A stretch of DNA of 64,000 nucleotides from Mugil cephalus (GCF_022458985.1 NC_061772.1:30619006-30683005), one strand, 5' to 3'. Counted from the stretch's first letter, positions 1 to 11,751 are shown. Notes: a model not told the origin generated them from the sequence alone. A program made the numbers and translations.

Positions 1-953
1 CGTTTAAAAATACAGAATTAAACACACACTGTTTATCGTCTAGCGATTAGTCCTTCAAATATAGCCTAGCGGTCACAGCAGTGAAGAAGGAAAATAAGGA
101 TTTAGAGTCAACGTAACGCTAAAAACCGCTGCTCCCGCTGCTCGTGGTCAGCAACAGAATAGACACCGCATTGTTGTTTGTTTGTTTGTTTGTTTGTTTG
201 TTTGTTTTGGTGATACCCTACCGCATTGTGTTTATTAACGGAGACAGTGAATAAGCACGCACTGGCATGTTTCACTATATTTACTTCAGGAACCCGAGTG
301 TACAGAAAATCCAAAGTCTGTAACCTGTGACACCAGTAATTTCCTTTCCGATGCAATACTGAGGACAATTCAGGCTGGTACTGGCGATACCGAGCCGATA
401 CTTTGTGTAAATACATCCTAATGTGAAAAAATGCAAGACATCAGAGTGATTTATTTATTTATTTTAAACTCTGAAGTATATTGAGGTAGTGGTCTCATAT
501 AGCCGAGCTAATACAGCAACAGAAAAACCAAACAGACACATGGGATCATACATAATCAAACATTAAAAATAAAAAAATGTGGGGACTGTATTATTAGTTT
601 AGTTTATTAGGTATAACCAAGATTATCTAAAATATTGACTTAAGTTTTTGCGTAGTTTCAGATTTAGAATTTACAAAAAAAAATTACAACAAACATTCAT
701 TCCCCAATATTAGTGTTTCATTTATGAAATAAACTAAATAACATTAAATCTCTTAGGCCACTTAAGCAATTTACAAGTTTACTTTAAAATAGAACTATTT
801 TATAATGATGTCAATTACAAAATCTGAGTATACAAAATAATAATACTAATAATAATACATAATTTTGAGGACTGTAATCCTTAATAATAACCCTTTAATT
901 AGTAAAAACTAATGTTGGGATTCATGAGAGAAATTAAATAAGAAGTGTCTCAC
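1..953. other. AT-rich stretch left of exon 1; possible intron 1 of a truncated-by-window paralog
   Basis: If the minus-strand exon at 954-1070 belongs to a living gene, this is the start of its intron 1. About 60 bases next to the donor match gene A intron 1, then similarity ends near 895. No counterpart of gene A exon 2 (about 770 bases past exon 1 there) is visible. A short (TTTG)n run lies at about 174-206. Nothing else is recognised. Confidence 0.5.
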
Positions 954-1070
954 CATCAATGTTCCATCGGGGTTTCTTCCCTTGTAGGCGAAGGACACGG
1001 TTCCTCCGTAGTGATGAGATGCAGAAGCCAGTGAGACCAGCGTAAGCAGGATGACCAGAGAAGATGCCAT
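954..1070 (-). CDS. Exon 1 (signal peptide exon) of a fourth ZP/mucin-like paralog, partial
   Basis: The ATG is at 1070 on the minus strand and the exon ends at a GT donor after 954, giving 117 bp or 39 codons, exactly as in gene A. The translation begins MASSLVILLTLVSLASA, a clear signal peptide, followed by SHHYGGTVSFAYKGRNPDG. It differs from gene A exon 1 at only a few bases, and the similarity continues into the promoter and the first bases of the intron. Downstream exons are not in the window. It is therefore either the 5' end of a gene continuing left or an orphan exon carried by a segmental duplication. Confidence 0.7.
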
Positions 1071-1130
1071 GGCTACCTAAACTCACCTCTGTCTCCAGCG
1101 TCTCTGCCGCTCACGTCCACCTGCAGCATC

Positions 1131-1138
1131 CTTATATA
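1131..1138 (-). promoter_or_regulatory. TATA box of the left paralog
   Basis: TATATAAG on the minus strand, 61 bases upstream of the ATG at 1070. Sequence and spacing are the same as in gene A (33646-33653). Confidence 0.6.
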
Positions 1139-1145
1139 CATACCT

Positions 1146-2130
1146 GGAGAGACACACCTGGATCCTTCCACTGGCACTGACACCCTTTGACTCCTGGATG
1201 TGACGCACACTGACACCTCCCTGACGCTCGCTGGCACCTACTGACACACTGTGACATGTCAGGATCTTTCCAGTGGCACTGACGCCTTGTGACCACTAGG
1301 GTAAATCCTGACACTGACACTGACGCACCGTGCCTTGCTGGCAATGACTGCCACTGTTTCAAGATATGCCGTCGCCCTTTCTGCAGTTGACAAAGTTTAT
1401 GAAGTGCGTCTTTATTCATCGTTTTGAATTTGAATTAGATTCGATTAATTGACATTAATGAATGAATGAATGTCATATTGAACTGTCCTTAATGTATGGC
1501 AAGTATTAAAATAATTAATATCTTTAGTATTAATTAAATAATGAAAGGGATTAAATTATGTGAATGTCGCACCGAATAAAAAACTAAATATTGTTTTTGA
1601 AATGTAGTTGACTTTTGTGTTTTACTTCATTTCAGTCAAAACACGACTTCTCTCAATTTCATCCATACAACTTCATTGTGAAGAGTAGTAAAGACATTCA
1701 GGTGCTTATTTGTTTGTTCTATTTATTAGTATGTAACAGTATATCTTGAATAGGTGGTTAGGTGGTGTACTTCTCTATGCACTAAATGCAATAGCATTTA
1801 CTTACTTGTGTGTTTAGTTGTCCTTATGTTAAATGACTTTGATTTCTCGTGCTGATGAGAAGCATCCTCACTGCTTCTTGGTTAACTTTTAGCCGAGAAG
1901 ACTTGTTTGAACTAGAAAGATGTTGGTCCCATACATATTGTTCTTATGTAATGCCATCAATTTGTCCCAGAACAAAAATTTAGGGGACAGTAGTGACAAA
2001 GTTCAAGGGTGAGTTTGACACTGTCCTCTCACAGAGGTCGACGCCTGCTGGTCTTTGAAGGGGGAACCGCAAACTGGAGAAACAGTAAAACAGAGCACAC
2101 TGCTTGCTACTTTGTAGATTGCTTTATTAC
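1146..2130. other. Unassigned upstream DNA
   Basis: A short stretch of degenerate direct repeats built on 'tgacactgacgc'/'ctggcactgac' lies at about 1150-1330. The rest is AT-rich with no recognisable gene. Confidence 0.4.
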
Positions 2131-2134
2131 TTTA

Positions 2135-2350
2135 CAGGTGCACTCCGGTTTCTGCCCCCCTCCAAAGACATGCTCGTTAGGCTGATTGGTGACTCTACAT
2201 TGACCCTAGGTGTGTGTGTGTGTGAGTGTGAGTGGTTGTTTGTCTCTGTGTTAGCCCTGTGATAGACTGGAGACCTGATGCCAGCTGGGATAGGCTCCAG
2301 CAACCCCCGTGACCCTAGTGCAGGATTAAGCGGTACAGAAGATGAGATGA
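2135..2350 (+). repeat. Dispersed fish repeat (SINE/MITE-like), copy 1
   Basis: Contains the modules 'tccaaagacatgctc', 'attggtgactctacattg', a short GT run, and 'gggataggctccagcaac' near its end. The same modules recur at 4305-4540 and 37870-38100, and inverted at about 52585-52675. This is a very common interspersed pattern in fish genomes. The exact family is not assigned. The ORF through it is not a gene. Confidence 0.6.
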
Positions 2351-3128
2351 GACATTACAGGTGCTTGTGTCAATTTGGGGTGGCTCCTCCCCCCATTCTA
2401 AAACTCAGGTTCACAAACTCTTTTTCTGGACAAAAGCCTTTGATAATCAAAAAAGGACATCATCACAATATATTCCAAAGCCTTACTGAAGCTTACATCT
2501 TTGCTGCATATTGCATATGTAATTTTTATCTCTACCATCCTGTACTAACAAATGCTCAATGAAATAAATCAAAGCGACACATTGCATTGTTTTTTTGTTT
2601 GTTTGTTTTTTGTGTATTTTTACATTTCTAGCAACTTATTTTTGAACAACAAACTACACTGAATGAGTAAAATTACAATTTCTTCTTCAATCAACTGGAT
2701 TTTAATTATGATTGAATTTTTTAATTGAAATCACCCACGTTTTAGGCAATTAACATAGTAATTCATTGTGTAAGAAAACATTAAAAATAAGGACATTACC
2801 TGCCACAACAAAGTTCACTGCCTTAACATTTTTAAAAGCATATTATCAAATCTACAAAAGCTTCATAGAGTTGTGTAGTTTCCAATGTCATATATTGTAA
2901 AACTTTTGTAAACAGTCTGTAAAACTACAATAAAGAACCTCCAATGTAGTACTCATTAAACATACACATTAACATAGTTAATGATACACTTCTCAACAAT
3001 TTTTGAAGTACCTGAAGACACAGATCAATCCTCAAAGGTTTTTACTGATCCTGGGTTTAGTCCAATTTGGGAGGGAGGGGGTAGGACCCTAAAGTGGGTA
3101 CCCATCCTGACCTCTGAATGACCTTTTC
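2351..3128. other. AT-rich DNA with a weak internal repeat
   Basis: No gene recognised. A segment near 2560-2670 ('gcaacttatttttgaac', 'aacaaactacactgaatga') recurs in altered form at about 3276-3340, on the other side of the candidate small-gene promoter, suggesting an old local duplication. Confidence 0.35.
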
Positions 3129-3202
3129 AATAAAAGCACCACCCTCAACAGGCAAGTCACTTTACCAGTTCCCCTGACACCATACAGATTCAGAGTCACA
3201 CC

Positions 3203-5017
3203 ATGGCAGGTAAGGGACAACAACTTCCTACCTAAATACTGTAAAAATGTTAATTTATTGTTGTCCGTTTTTCCAATGAAAGAAATCTAAGCAACAAATT
3301 GCATTGTTATTTTTAACCAACAAACTATATTGAATGAACTCTTGGGTTTTAATGTGCATGTTGATGTTGCTTTAATAAATAAATGAATTCAACCTCATTT
3401 TTAGCCAATGAACAGATTATTGTATCATTTAACTGCAGGATTAAAGAATGTTAATTGTTTTGAAAAACTGCTCAAATAAGGGCATTTCCTAGTAAATACG
3501 CCACAACAGTCTTCACAGCCTCATCATGTAGTCATTCATAAAGGTCAAATTTCTGAGATAAAATGTATCTAAAGTGTCAGAATTGTGAGGAATGAATAAT
3601 GGACCGTGATGGTTATCAGTTGTAATAGCTTTCAGTTGAAGTATTAAAACTACTAGTCACACCAAGTTGCAAAAAAATAAATAACTTTAAAAAAAAATCT
3701 ATTTACGGACAAATGGAGAGATTCTGTCAAACAGATTTTACCTACACCATTTCAATCCTGGGATCCAAAAGCTATATGCAAAACAAAATACACTGTTGGA
3801 TGTAACAATAGTATGTTGAAAATTTTAGCCTGTCACCCCCCACTAACCACAAACTACTAACTACATTTTTATTAAACTTTTACAGAACGAACATTTATAT
3901 GCAACTTGTACAAACAACTGTGATCCAAAACACTGGGTGCCAAATACAGTCATTTATTTTGTGTAACATTTCAGACTCCAGAAATGGTGAACAGGCTGCA
4001 TGACATCATGTCTGTGCCAGGACAGTCCCAGCAGCAAATATACCTCAATGAAGTGATTCTGCCAGAGGTAGGATTCGCATTTTACAAAAATAAAAAATAA
4101 ATAAGTCAGTGATAAAAACATTCACCCTTTTGTTTATGTATGTATGCCACCACTTACTGTATACTTAAGTTTTGTGAAGGGTTGAAACTGTAAAATGGGT
4201 GATTTCTTTTTACATTGTGCAGTATGGTAGAAATACAAAGCTGTTGTAGCTCTTCGTGAACCTGTATGGGGAGTGTAGTCACTACATATCCATTTGTGGA
4301 GCTTAGGTTGCGGCACAGCAGCTCGTTGGTTAGCATTGATGCCTCCCAGTGAGAAGGTCTGGATTTGAGTCCAGTTCGGGCCTTTCTGGGTGGAGTTTGC
4401 ATGTTCTCCCTGTGTCTGCGTGGGCTCCCTCCACCTCCAAAGACATGCTCATGAGGCTGATTGGTGACTCTACATTGACCCTAGGCGTGAGTGTGAATGG
4501 TTGTTTGTCTCCTGCAATAGGCTGGTAGTACAAATGGCTAGTTGACCTAAATTTCAAGTGTGATAAGTGTTTAAATATATTTCAGATTCCTAAAAGGAAT
4601 ATGAATCCTTGAACAAACAAAAAACAAAACGTGTTCTTGCACCAGCCGCCCTCCCCTGTATGTCCTTTCCCCCATCTCTGCCTCCTCATTTCCTGTCCTT
4701 CTCCACTTGACTTTAAAATAAAGGCTAAATGCCTAAAAAATACACTTAAAAAAAAAAAAAAAAACAGTATAAATGGAAATAAACAGTTAATAAATAAGAA
4801 GCTTATTTATTCTCGTATGTTTGATGCTGCTGATTTGAGGCAGCTACATCAGTCAAATGGTATTTGACTCACAAACAATTCCAAGATATGTTGTGTACAA
4901 AGCCATAGGTATTTTGCTTTTCGTTTCTCTTTCTAGGAGCAGGATTATGTGCATTCATGCCAGGAATTTATTGCTGAGATAAATGGAGATACTGTTACAA
5001 CAGCCCCAATTGACTAA
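3203..5017 (+). CDS. Candidate small three-exon gene, function unknown
   Basis: Proposed exons are 3203-3209 (ATG GCA G, then gtaagg), 3982-4067 (acceptor ctccag, donor gtagga) and 4937-5017 (acceptor tttctag, stop TAA). Phases agree and give 57 aa starting MAEMVNRLHDIMSVPGQSQQ and ending TVTTAPID, mostly polar with one Cys and no signal peptide. A TATA-like aataaaag lies about 70 bases upstream of the ATG. A nearer acceptor at 3974 would cause an early stop, so the model depends on the second AG. I do not recognise the family. A broken copy of exon 3 lies near 34198-34442. The short coding length makes a chance model possible. Confidence 0.3.
4305..4540 (+). repeat. Dispersed fish repeat (SINE/MITE-like), copy 2
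   Basis: Shares with copies at 2135 and 37870 the ordered modules 'gagtttgcatgttctccctg', 'aaagacatgctcatgaggct', 'attggtgactctacattgac' and 'gtgaatggttgtttgtct'. It begins with a tRNA-like stretch ('gcacagcagctcgttggtta', then 'tttgagtccagttcggg'), which suits a tRNA-derived SINE head. It lies inside intron 2 of the candidate small gene. Confidence 0.6.
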
Positions 5018-5395
5018 GTAGGAAAAATAATCAAGAGCGGTCAGATAAGACAAATCAAAAACCTGTGTGGTGCCGCTCTACCTGAGAGAAACAACCCGAG
5101 CTGTAAATGACCAAACGAGACAAAGGAGAGGAAAGGGGGTGTTTAGTCAGACATGTAGACAGGTCACCAATAATCCCATTGAAAGTTAACAAAGACTGGG
5201 GCAAAACAAAAAAATAAATTTGGCTCCTACACAGTTTGTTTTTCCTTTTTCTGTGGCCCTTACAGACAACAGCCTGAGAAGACACAGGTCATGTGAACAA
5301 CAAAAGAATCAGAAGCTCCTTTTATTGTCGTTGCATGTCGACATACAAAGAAATTACGATTCTTCTCTTCATCCACAAACTCCTACACTCCCTGT
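4766..5395. repeat. Segmental duplication, left copy
   Basis: Nearly collinear with 34045-34820, starting at 'aaatggaaataaacag' and running through 'gtcagataagacaaatca' to 'ttgtcgttgcatgtcgacat'. With exon 1 and promoter (895-1145 versus 33420-33660), this shows that one block holding the ZP-gene 5' end and its upstream flank was duplicated. The left copy carries about 3.2 kb more between promoter and block. Confidence 0.75.
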
Positions 5396-6180
5396 TTCGC
5401 CCATACAAATCTCTTGTAAATAATACATTTTTGCACTATTTTGTATATACTTGTGTTTTTGCATTGAAAAGGAGAAGTTCTCCAATGTCGTTCTAAACAA
5501 ACAAAAAATTACAGGCTGCTTTTGTTTACAGGAATAAAGATGATCTATCTATCTATCTATGGGTTCTCTTGGGTTCTCTGAAACTATCTAGTTTATACAT
5601 TTCATAGCAAGGAGGAAACACAGGATAAGGGACACTCCTTTGAGGATTTTACAGGTCATTATCACTCTGGTATCTTTTAACTGAAGACCTTGGATAAAAA
5701 ACATCTTCAAGAAACACAATGTTTCTCCATCAGTCTTCAGACGACAGTGGAACAAAGTCACCTTATTCTTCTTTAGTCTTCTTCTTCATGGAAGAGTGTT
5801 TGGGTTCTTTCTCCTGTTATAGGATGAATCCTTCTCTACAAACATGAAACCACCTTTAATCAGTGTGAAGGAAACCAGCAGGCAGCATAAGAGACGACTA
5901 CCAAGAAGAACCAATGCCACAGTGAACTGTTATTTATTTATAAAGGACAGGACACCTTATGTAGGATTGGTCTGTGCACATTTTGGTATTAAAAGTTTGG
6001 TTTTAGACTCTAAAATAAAGAATAGATAAGAGTTAATTCGATTTCCAATTTAAAAATCACAAACTAAATATTCAAAATAAGTCAAATTACTTTTTGTACT
6101 CATATTTGAAAAAAGAAATCAGTATTTATTATAAATCAGTGGCTATTAGAATTAGAACCAATATACAAAAGTAGCGGGCA
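5396..6180. other. No recognised gene
   Basis: Contains a short (CTAT)n run near 5541-5560 and otherwise mixed sequence. ORFs here are short and show no family signature. No convincing 5' LTR for the element that follows was found. Confidence 0.4.
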
Positions 6181-6189
6181 AAAACAGAA

Positions 6190-7480
6190 GTGATAAAAAC
6201 AATACAAGTGCTTATGTCCATATATAAGGTAGATGAAAAGAAGGGAAGAAAAGGTGAAAGACGTAAACAGAAGAGACAAACAGAGCTTGGAATTCTCCAG
6301 TTGTTTGAGAAGGAGGGACAGAAATGGTTGGCAATGAAGAAAGACTGTGAAGAGAAAATTGCGGATGACATAAAAAAGAATGTGAAGACAACAGAGAAGT
6401 TAATTGCAGAGATTGATGCACCCTTCTCACATGTGGTACCAGTACAGTGACCTCCACCGTATGAGAAGGAGATAGAGGTCAGGGAGGTTTATCCTCAGCT
6501 CCCAGTAATTAGCCAAGAAGGTAATTACCACATTAAGAATGAGGCTGAGCAAGTTATAGAAGTGGGGAAAGCAGAGACAACTATAAGGATGTATCCAAGT
6601 ACAAAAAGTAAGAAGAAAACGACACATTTAGAGACCAGAGGTAAATTGAGGATTAAAAGGATGGATTTTGGAGAAGAGCATGATCAGAGTGATTAAGAAG
6701 AAGCCATGGGAGGATATGATCGGGCAGTCAGACGACTACTGTCCAGAATGGAAAGAAGAGGTGGCAAAACAGGAAGAAGAATGGAACTGAGAGATGAAAG
6801 TGAAGGTGAAAGTGGAAGTGAAAATGAGAGTGAAAGTGAGGACAGTGATGAAGATTTGTAAAGTGAGAATCCTTCTCTTGCCAAGATAAAAACTGCCTAT
6901 AGAGAAGAAGAAAAAAGACAGATTGTAAGAGAAGTTGAAGAGAATACAGATCGATGTCGTAGATGTTTGGATAGATGCACTAAACCAAAAGGGTGGAAGG
7001 CATTAGAAGATCAGTTACAAGAACTACAGATTCAGGAAAAAGAGTTGCGGAAAACAGGTTCCCAAAAATTGGATAAGGAATATGCACTACATTCAAGGAA
7101 AGAGAAGAAGCCTGGTAAGATGTGTACAGTAGTCATCAGAGGTCAGAACTTGTAGTATAAACCTTGGCAGAGGAGAGACATGTCAGATACTTGAGAAGTT
7201 ACCCACTCTTCAAGATGGAGCACACCCTTGGATCTCAAAGTTGGAAGAGATTATGGTGGGTACTCAGGCTGCAGTAGGAGACATCAAGAGATTGTTGCCG
7301 CATATTCTTGGGGTTCCAACCATGGGGGAGACTCTGCAGAGAGCCGGATTGAACCGATATGTGGGAACTGCTGTGAACGATTCAGAGTTGTTTGCAGCAA
7401 ACAGAGGTCGAGTGTGGAAAGCGTTGAAAAGCATTTTCAACAAATATACACCCCGATAACATTCTCATTGAGCCACTAGG
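6190..7480 (+). pseudogene. Gag-like remnant of the retroviral element
   Basis: Starts with a Lys/Glu-rich, coiled-coil-like open stretch (6190-6447). Further broken segments follow, including charged Glu/Ser-rich sequence near 6780-6860 and a capsid-like piece at 7241-7456 that is Asn- and Gly-containing and free of Cys. Several stops separate the pieces. The assignment as Gag rests mainly on position upstream of integrase and on composition. Confidence 0.5.
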
Positions 7481-7660
7481 ATAGGAAGAAAATCCAAGAG
7501 CCTATGTATCAAGACAGGAAATGATCCAGAAGAAAGACAGATGGAGCAATAAATTCTGCGAGCTAAGATACAGAAGGGGCTGCCTCTACCAGTGAGGAGC
7601 AAGTGGTTGGTCTTGGAAATATGGCGAAGGGTGTGTATACAGATCATGTAGCACATCAAG

Positions 7661-8925
7661 TTGAGCTGTATAGGAAGAAGGAACATGATCAGAAGGAGCA
7701 AGATCAAGAGACTCTCCAGAAGCTTAATCAAATACAATTGGTGGATAATAAGAAGGAGGAGAAACCATGAGGGGCTGATAATAGCACCTCCAGATTTGTT
7801 GGGATTGATGATTCAAGAGGCACATGGGTTAGCCCATGTTACAAGGGGGGAAGTCAGAAGGAAGATTGTGAAAAAGTGTGGCTTTTGGGTACCATATTTG
7901 CTTGAGCAAATTGATCATATCATAAGCAGGTGCACTATCCGTTTGAAAAGGGGTTGTTCGGAGGGGTGTAATGGTTCCTCCAGGTCATATTCCAACGCCA
8001 ATAGGGGTCCAATGCGTGAATTGGTGGTGGATTTTGTTGATATGATAAAACCAGTTGGAGGTAAAAGGTATATGTTAGTTGTTGTGGATAGATTTTCACG
8101 ATGGCCTGAGGCTTGTCCAACTAAGCAGAAGCTCAGTCAGTTGCCAAGTTTCTGTGCAGGGAGGTCATAAGCAGGTGGGAACTTCCTGATCGAATATCTT
8201 TGGATAATGGGAAGGAGTTTGTGGATAAAACTGTGAAACTGATCTTACAAATATTGGGGAGTAAACAGCGTCTTGGGGCAGTTTATCATCCACAGAGTCA
8301 AGGGATTTGTGAGAAGATGAATGGTGTTCTGAAAAATCGTATTGTTAAAATCTGTCAACATACGGGTCTAAATTGGATAGCAGCATTTCCATTAGCATTA
8401 ATGGTATGTCGCTCCAGTGAATTGCATGACTTACGTATGACTCCTCATGAGTTGGTTATAGGTAGACGGATGCCAACACCTTGCTTGCATATGAGTGGAA
8501 AGGGTCCAAGTTTAGCTATTTTGGAAGATGAGATACAAGCATACGTCAAATACATGGCTACCCTCCATAAAAAAATATCCATATATGTTTCTGACAGGCA
8601 GAGTCAAGAAGAGGCACAGGAGAAACTTGATGGACAAAAAAGGGGGACGGTACAACCTGGAGACAAGGTGTTCGTAAAGGTGTTTAGAAGGAAATGGTAT
8701 AACAAACGCCGTGAAGGACTGTTTGAGGTTGTGCACAGTACTGGGACTGTGAGAGACAGGTTAAAAGGGTCTCCAACTTGGTATCATTTATCACACTGCC
8801 TTAAAGCACCAGAAGAAGAAGTATCACCCCCACAGAATCAAGAGGTGGAAGATTCAGAGAGCAAGATGGAGTTGTTCAGGTTAGAGATGAGGTTGATGAT
8901 CGTGTTCATGATTTACAGTATATGA
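7661..8925 (+). pseudogene. Integrase remnant of the retroviral element
   Basis: An N-terminal zinc-binding region with the two His (in AHGLAHVTR) and Cys residues precedes a DDE core. The first Asp lies in VDFVDM, the second in ISLDNGKEF and the Glu in GICEKMNG. A C-terminal beta-barrel-like segment begins near VQPGDKVFVK. A frameshift near 8150-8200 separates the core into two ORFs (to 8170, and from 8200). The second zinc Cys pair looks altered (CTIRLKRGC). Decayed and probably inactive. Confidence 0.75.
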
Positions 8926-9109
8926 TGCCACAGGTGACTCTTCAGTTAATGAACAAGGAGAAAGATTCAGTGACATTGATTTTCAACACGTTCCAGAGAC
9001 TGAGGGGGTTAACACAAGGGAAGGCGAAACACAAGAGATTGCAGAGAGCGGTGATGCCGCTTTAGGACAATCAGGAGGTTCAGTTGGACAAAGAAGCCCA
9101 AGGCGAACC

Positions 9110-9900
9110 AAAATGATATGAAGACTAGTGTTGAAGTGGCCTTAGGAGAAACAATTCAGTTACCATGTAAGTGTGAAGGACCTGCAGTTGATGCTATACC
9201 CCCCAGTAAAAGGAAGTATGTTCTAGTTAATGACATGTGGTGGTTCACAGTTAGGGGAGATTGGTTTAAAGGAAATTGGCACAGTTTCATACTATGAGGG
9301 CTTTTCACTGGAGGATAAGTTTAGCAGAAAAGTGGGGTCTAGGATTACTTCCATGGTATGGTGTGACGTTTTTGGCAGATCATATTGATTGATATTACGT
9401 ATACTCTACAGTCTTTTGCAAATGAGACTATGACAGGTTTTGAGTATTTGAAGAATACACAGAAAAGTCATCGACTGACGTTGTTGAAGCATGACATGGC
9501 TCTTGATTATATTTTGGCCAAACAAGGAGGCCTTTGTGTGGTCTTAAATTTAACCTTAGGATGCCTGTTATACTTTGATTCCTGATAATTCAGACAATAT
9601 GACAAGTGTCATAGATGCGTTGAGGAACATAAGAGATGCGTTTGGTCCATCAGAGGGAGCTGGATAGTCTGCAAATATTTGGTTGCAGGAGAAGTTTGGT
9701 CTAATGGGAGCAGTGCTGGCCCAGATTTCAGTAGCGGTTGTTTTGTCGTTATGCTTGATGTGTTGTTTTTGTACACTGGTGTTGACTTTTGCGTAGGCTA
9801 TGATATTGAGATGGGTTGGAGTCGTGATGCCTGGAAATCAGGTTCAGATGCCATTATTGAAAGGTGATGAAGGAGAAGATGATGAGGGAATAGAAGGAAA
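9110..9900 (+). pseudogene. Envelope-like remnant
   Basis: Short broken frames. The clearest, at 9385-9582, contains a segment with the spacing of a retroviral transmembrane subunit: a helical LDYILAKQGGLC-type stretch followed by a further Cys. A hydrophobic stretch, a possible membrane anchor, is encoded around 9700-9800. Frames are disrupted by stops and no surface subunit can be read as one ORF. Confidence 0.5.
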
Positions 9901-9959
9901 ACTGATGGAGATGTACCCATGTTGAAGATCGCATTTAGTTATGGGTTATTTTGTAGTCC

Positions 9960-10800
9960 TTTACAAATAGGAGGGTGTAGTTAAAAGGTGACTTACAATA
10001 GGGAGAAATGTGTGTGTGTTGATGTTTGTTTTTGAATATATTGTGTTTATTTGTTTTAATGTTTGCAAAGATACTGGTGTGCTGTCTTTTCTCCACTTAT
10101 AAGAATATTGAAGGAGGATCATTGCAAGAAGCTGGGTGTTCAGGGACTGAAGGACCCTGAACTAGGACACTGTGATGAAGCTTTGCAGTGCCAGTTGGAA
10201 ACGAAGTAGAAAAGAATCACAGTGCAACATACTTCTGTCTTGTCAAGGTTGTAATGTATGTTATTAAGATATGTGTTTGTTAGGAAAGTGGGTGTAATGG
10301 AACCTCAGATGTTTTCTTTTCTTTTTGGGGTGTTTAGGGAAAGTAATGTTAGGTAGGGAGAGATCCAATGGAGGGTCCGATGGGTCACACTCCATGAATT
10401 TGTTGTATTTTTAAGGGTTGTGCTATAGTTGGCACATGTAGGAGGAACATGTACTTATGTTAAAACAGTGAACATGTTTGTGTTGTTTTTTGTTGGTCGA
10501 GACTTTACGAGCCTCGAAGGGGGGTCCTCTCCATTTGTTCTTAGCATCTGTTTTCTGTTTTGGGTTTGTCTGTATAAACTTTAAAGGCTAAAGGGTAATG
10601 TACCAGTTGTCAGCCCATAAAACTGCTAGACGTAAGGAGATAAGTTTTGTTTGTGAATGGGGGTTCTTGGGGATGAGAAGGGGTCTGTAGGAGCTGAATG
10701 GGAGAGAGGATTCGACGATTGGCCAGAAGCCCTCTCAGATTCGGCTGTGTTTTTGACATTGTTCTTTCTTATAAATAAACCTTTTTAAATGCAAGATAAG
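9960..10800 (+). repeat. LTR-like tail of the retroviral element, edges uncertain
   Basis: The position after the envelope-like remnant, a TATA-like 'tgtataaactttaaagg' near 10570 and a polyadenylation-type 'ataaataaacc' near 10770 fit a 3' LTR. No matching 5' copy is visible, so the boundaries cannot be proved. Penelope-like sequence starts right after. Confidence 0.35.
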
Positions 10801-10805
10801 ACTTG

Positions 10806-11300
10806 TCAGCGGTGATCACTTCTTTCTTCAGCACATCAATATACAACACGGGTTTGAAATAAACTGGGATGCGGTGTTTACCAAAAATTATCCTCAGTTT
10901 CTCTGATACACCAGCTATGTAGAGGATGGTGATGTTCTTCCTTTTGCTGTGCTCCTCTTCCCTGTCCTTCCTGGGATATCTTTTTGAGCCTTTGACAAAG
11001 GCCCAGTTGCGATATCCACATGTTTAGAGGGTTTGTTTGATGTATTGTCCCTCCTTGTCCTTGCCCTCCTGTCTAGTGGGTACAGTCTGTGCTCGGTGCT
11101 GGAGGGTTCTGATGACTCCTAGTTTGTGTTCCAGATGGTGGTGTGAATCAAATAACAAGTGTTGGTCTGTGTACGTGGGTTTTCTATATACTTCTATGTT
11201 GAGGCTTTGGTCTTCTTCAATATGCACCAAACAGTCCAAAAAGGCTGGACAGTCCCCGCTGATGTCCTCCCTGGTGAACTTGATGGACAGCAACATCTAA
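10806..11300 (-). mobile_element. Penelope-like element fragment (reverse transcriptase C-terminal part)
   Basis: Read on the minus strand, 11296-11024 encodes AFLDCLVHIEEDQSLNIEVY and RKPTYTDQHLLFDSHH, followed by LGVIRTLQHRAQ. After a stop or frame change, NWAFVKGSKRYPRKDREEE and IPVYFKPV follow. This order is typical of the reverse transcriptase of fish Penelope-like elements just before the GIY-YIG nuclease. Truncated at both ends. A fragment from the next part of the same protein lies at 23300-23770. Confidence 0.75.
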
Positions 11301-11304
11301 AAGT

Positions 11305-11640
11305 GTAAACGCGCAATATAAAAACAATGCATTATTATTATTTTATCTTTCTCTTTATGATCTTCAAAAGATACAGTTTACAACTGTAAAGCCACACAGA
11401 GGGGACATAGTTTAAGAAGCAGGAAGCAAAGCTCCTCTTACATAATGTGCTCTGACGTGCTCTGAGAACAGACTGATGAAGTAACACCTCTGTAACAGAT
11501 TAACTACAGCACTTTGATGTGTTACCGCGCTCTCATCAGATCAGTTTGTTTTCAGTTGTAGAAGTGGGCGGCGACTTATGGTAACCTCAGAATATCCTCT
11601 TGGTCTGCTTCCATGAGTGTGTTTACATGCAGAGCTTAAT
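11305..11640. repeat. Unnamed dispersed repeat R1, copy 1
   Basis: Carries 'gatcttcaaaagata', 'cacagaggggacatagttta', 'aatgtgctctgacg', 'actttgatgtgttaccgcgc' and 'cggcgacttatgg'. The same modules recur in the same order at 16200-16470, 18925-19240 and, partly, 38100-38345. No coding content. Class unknown. Confidence 0.65.
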
Positions 11641-11751
11641 CGAGCTATGCTCAAAATTCGACTTTCTGACTACAGTCTTTGTCCCAGTTTACATGCAACG
11701 CAAGAAAATCGAATAACTGTTCTCGTCCTCCACACTAGGTGCGAAGGAGGG

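Larger units (their letters stand above)
6180..10800 (+). mobile_element. Decayed endogenous retrovirus-like element
   Basis: Plus-strand remains occur in retroviral order: gag-like (6190-7480), integrase (7661-8925) and envelope-like (9110-9900), then an LTR-like tail. Protease, reverse transcriptase and RNase H are missing: gag-like sequence is followed within about 200 bases by integrase. Multiple stops and frameshifts break every frame. The integrase and envelope transmembrane remains resemble gamma/epsilon-type retroviruses. No 5' LTR was recognised. It cannot encode a working virus as it stands. Confidence 0.7.

Noticed and set aside
108..416. 102-aa minus-strand ORF with Asn-Lys-Gln-Thr repeats
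   Set aside because: Half of it is the (TTTG)n run. It shows no similarity to gene A exon 2 and no splice context.
9960..10850. LTR extending to about 10850
   Set aside because: The last ~50 bases encode, on the minus strand, the continuation of the Penelope-like protein, so any LTR must end near 10800.
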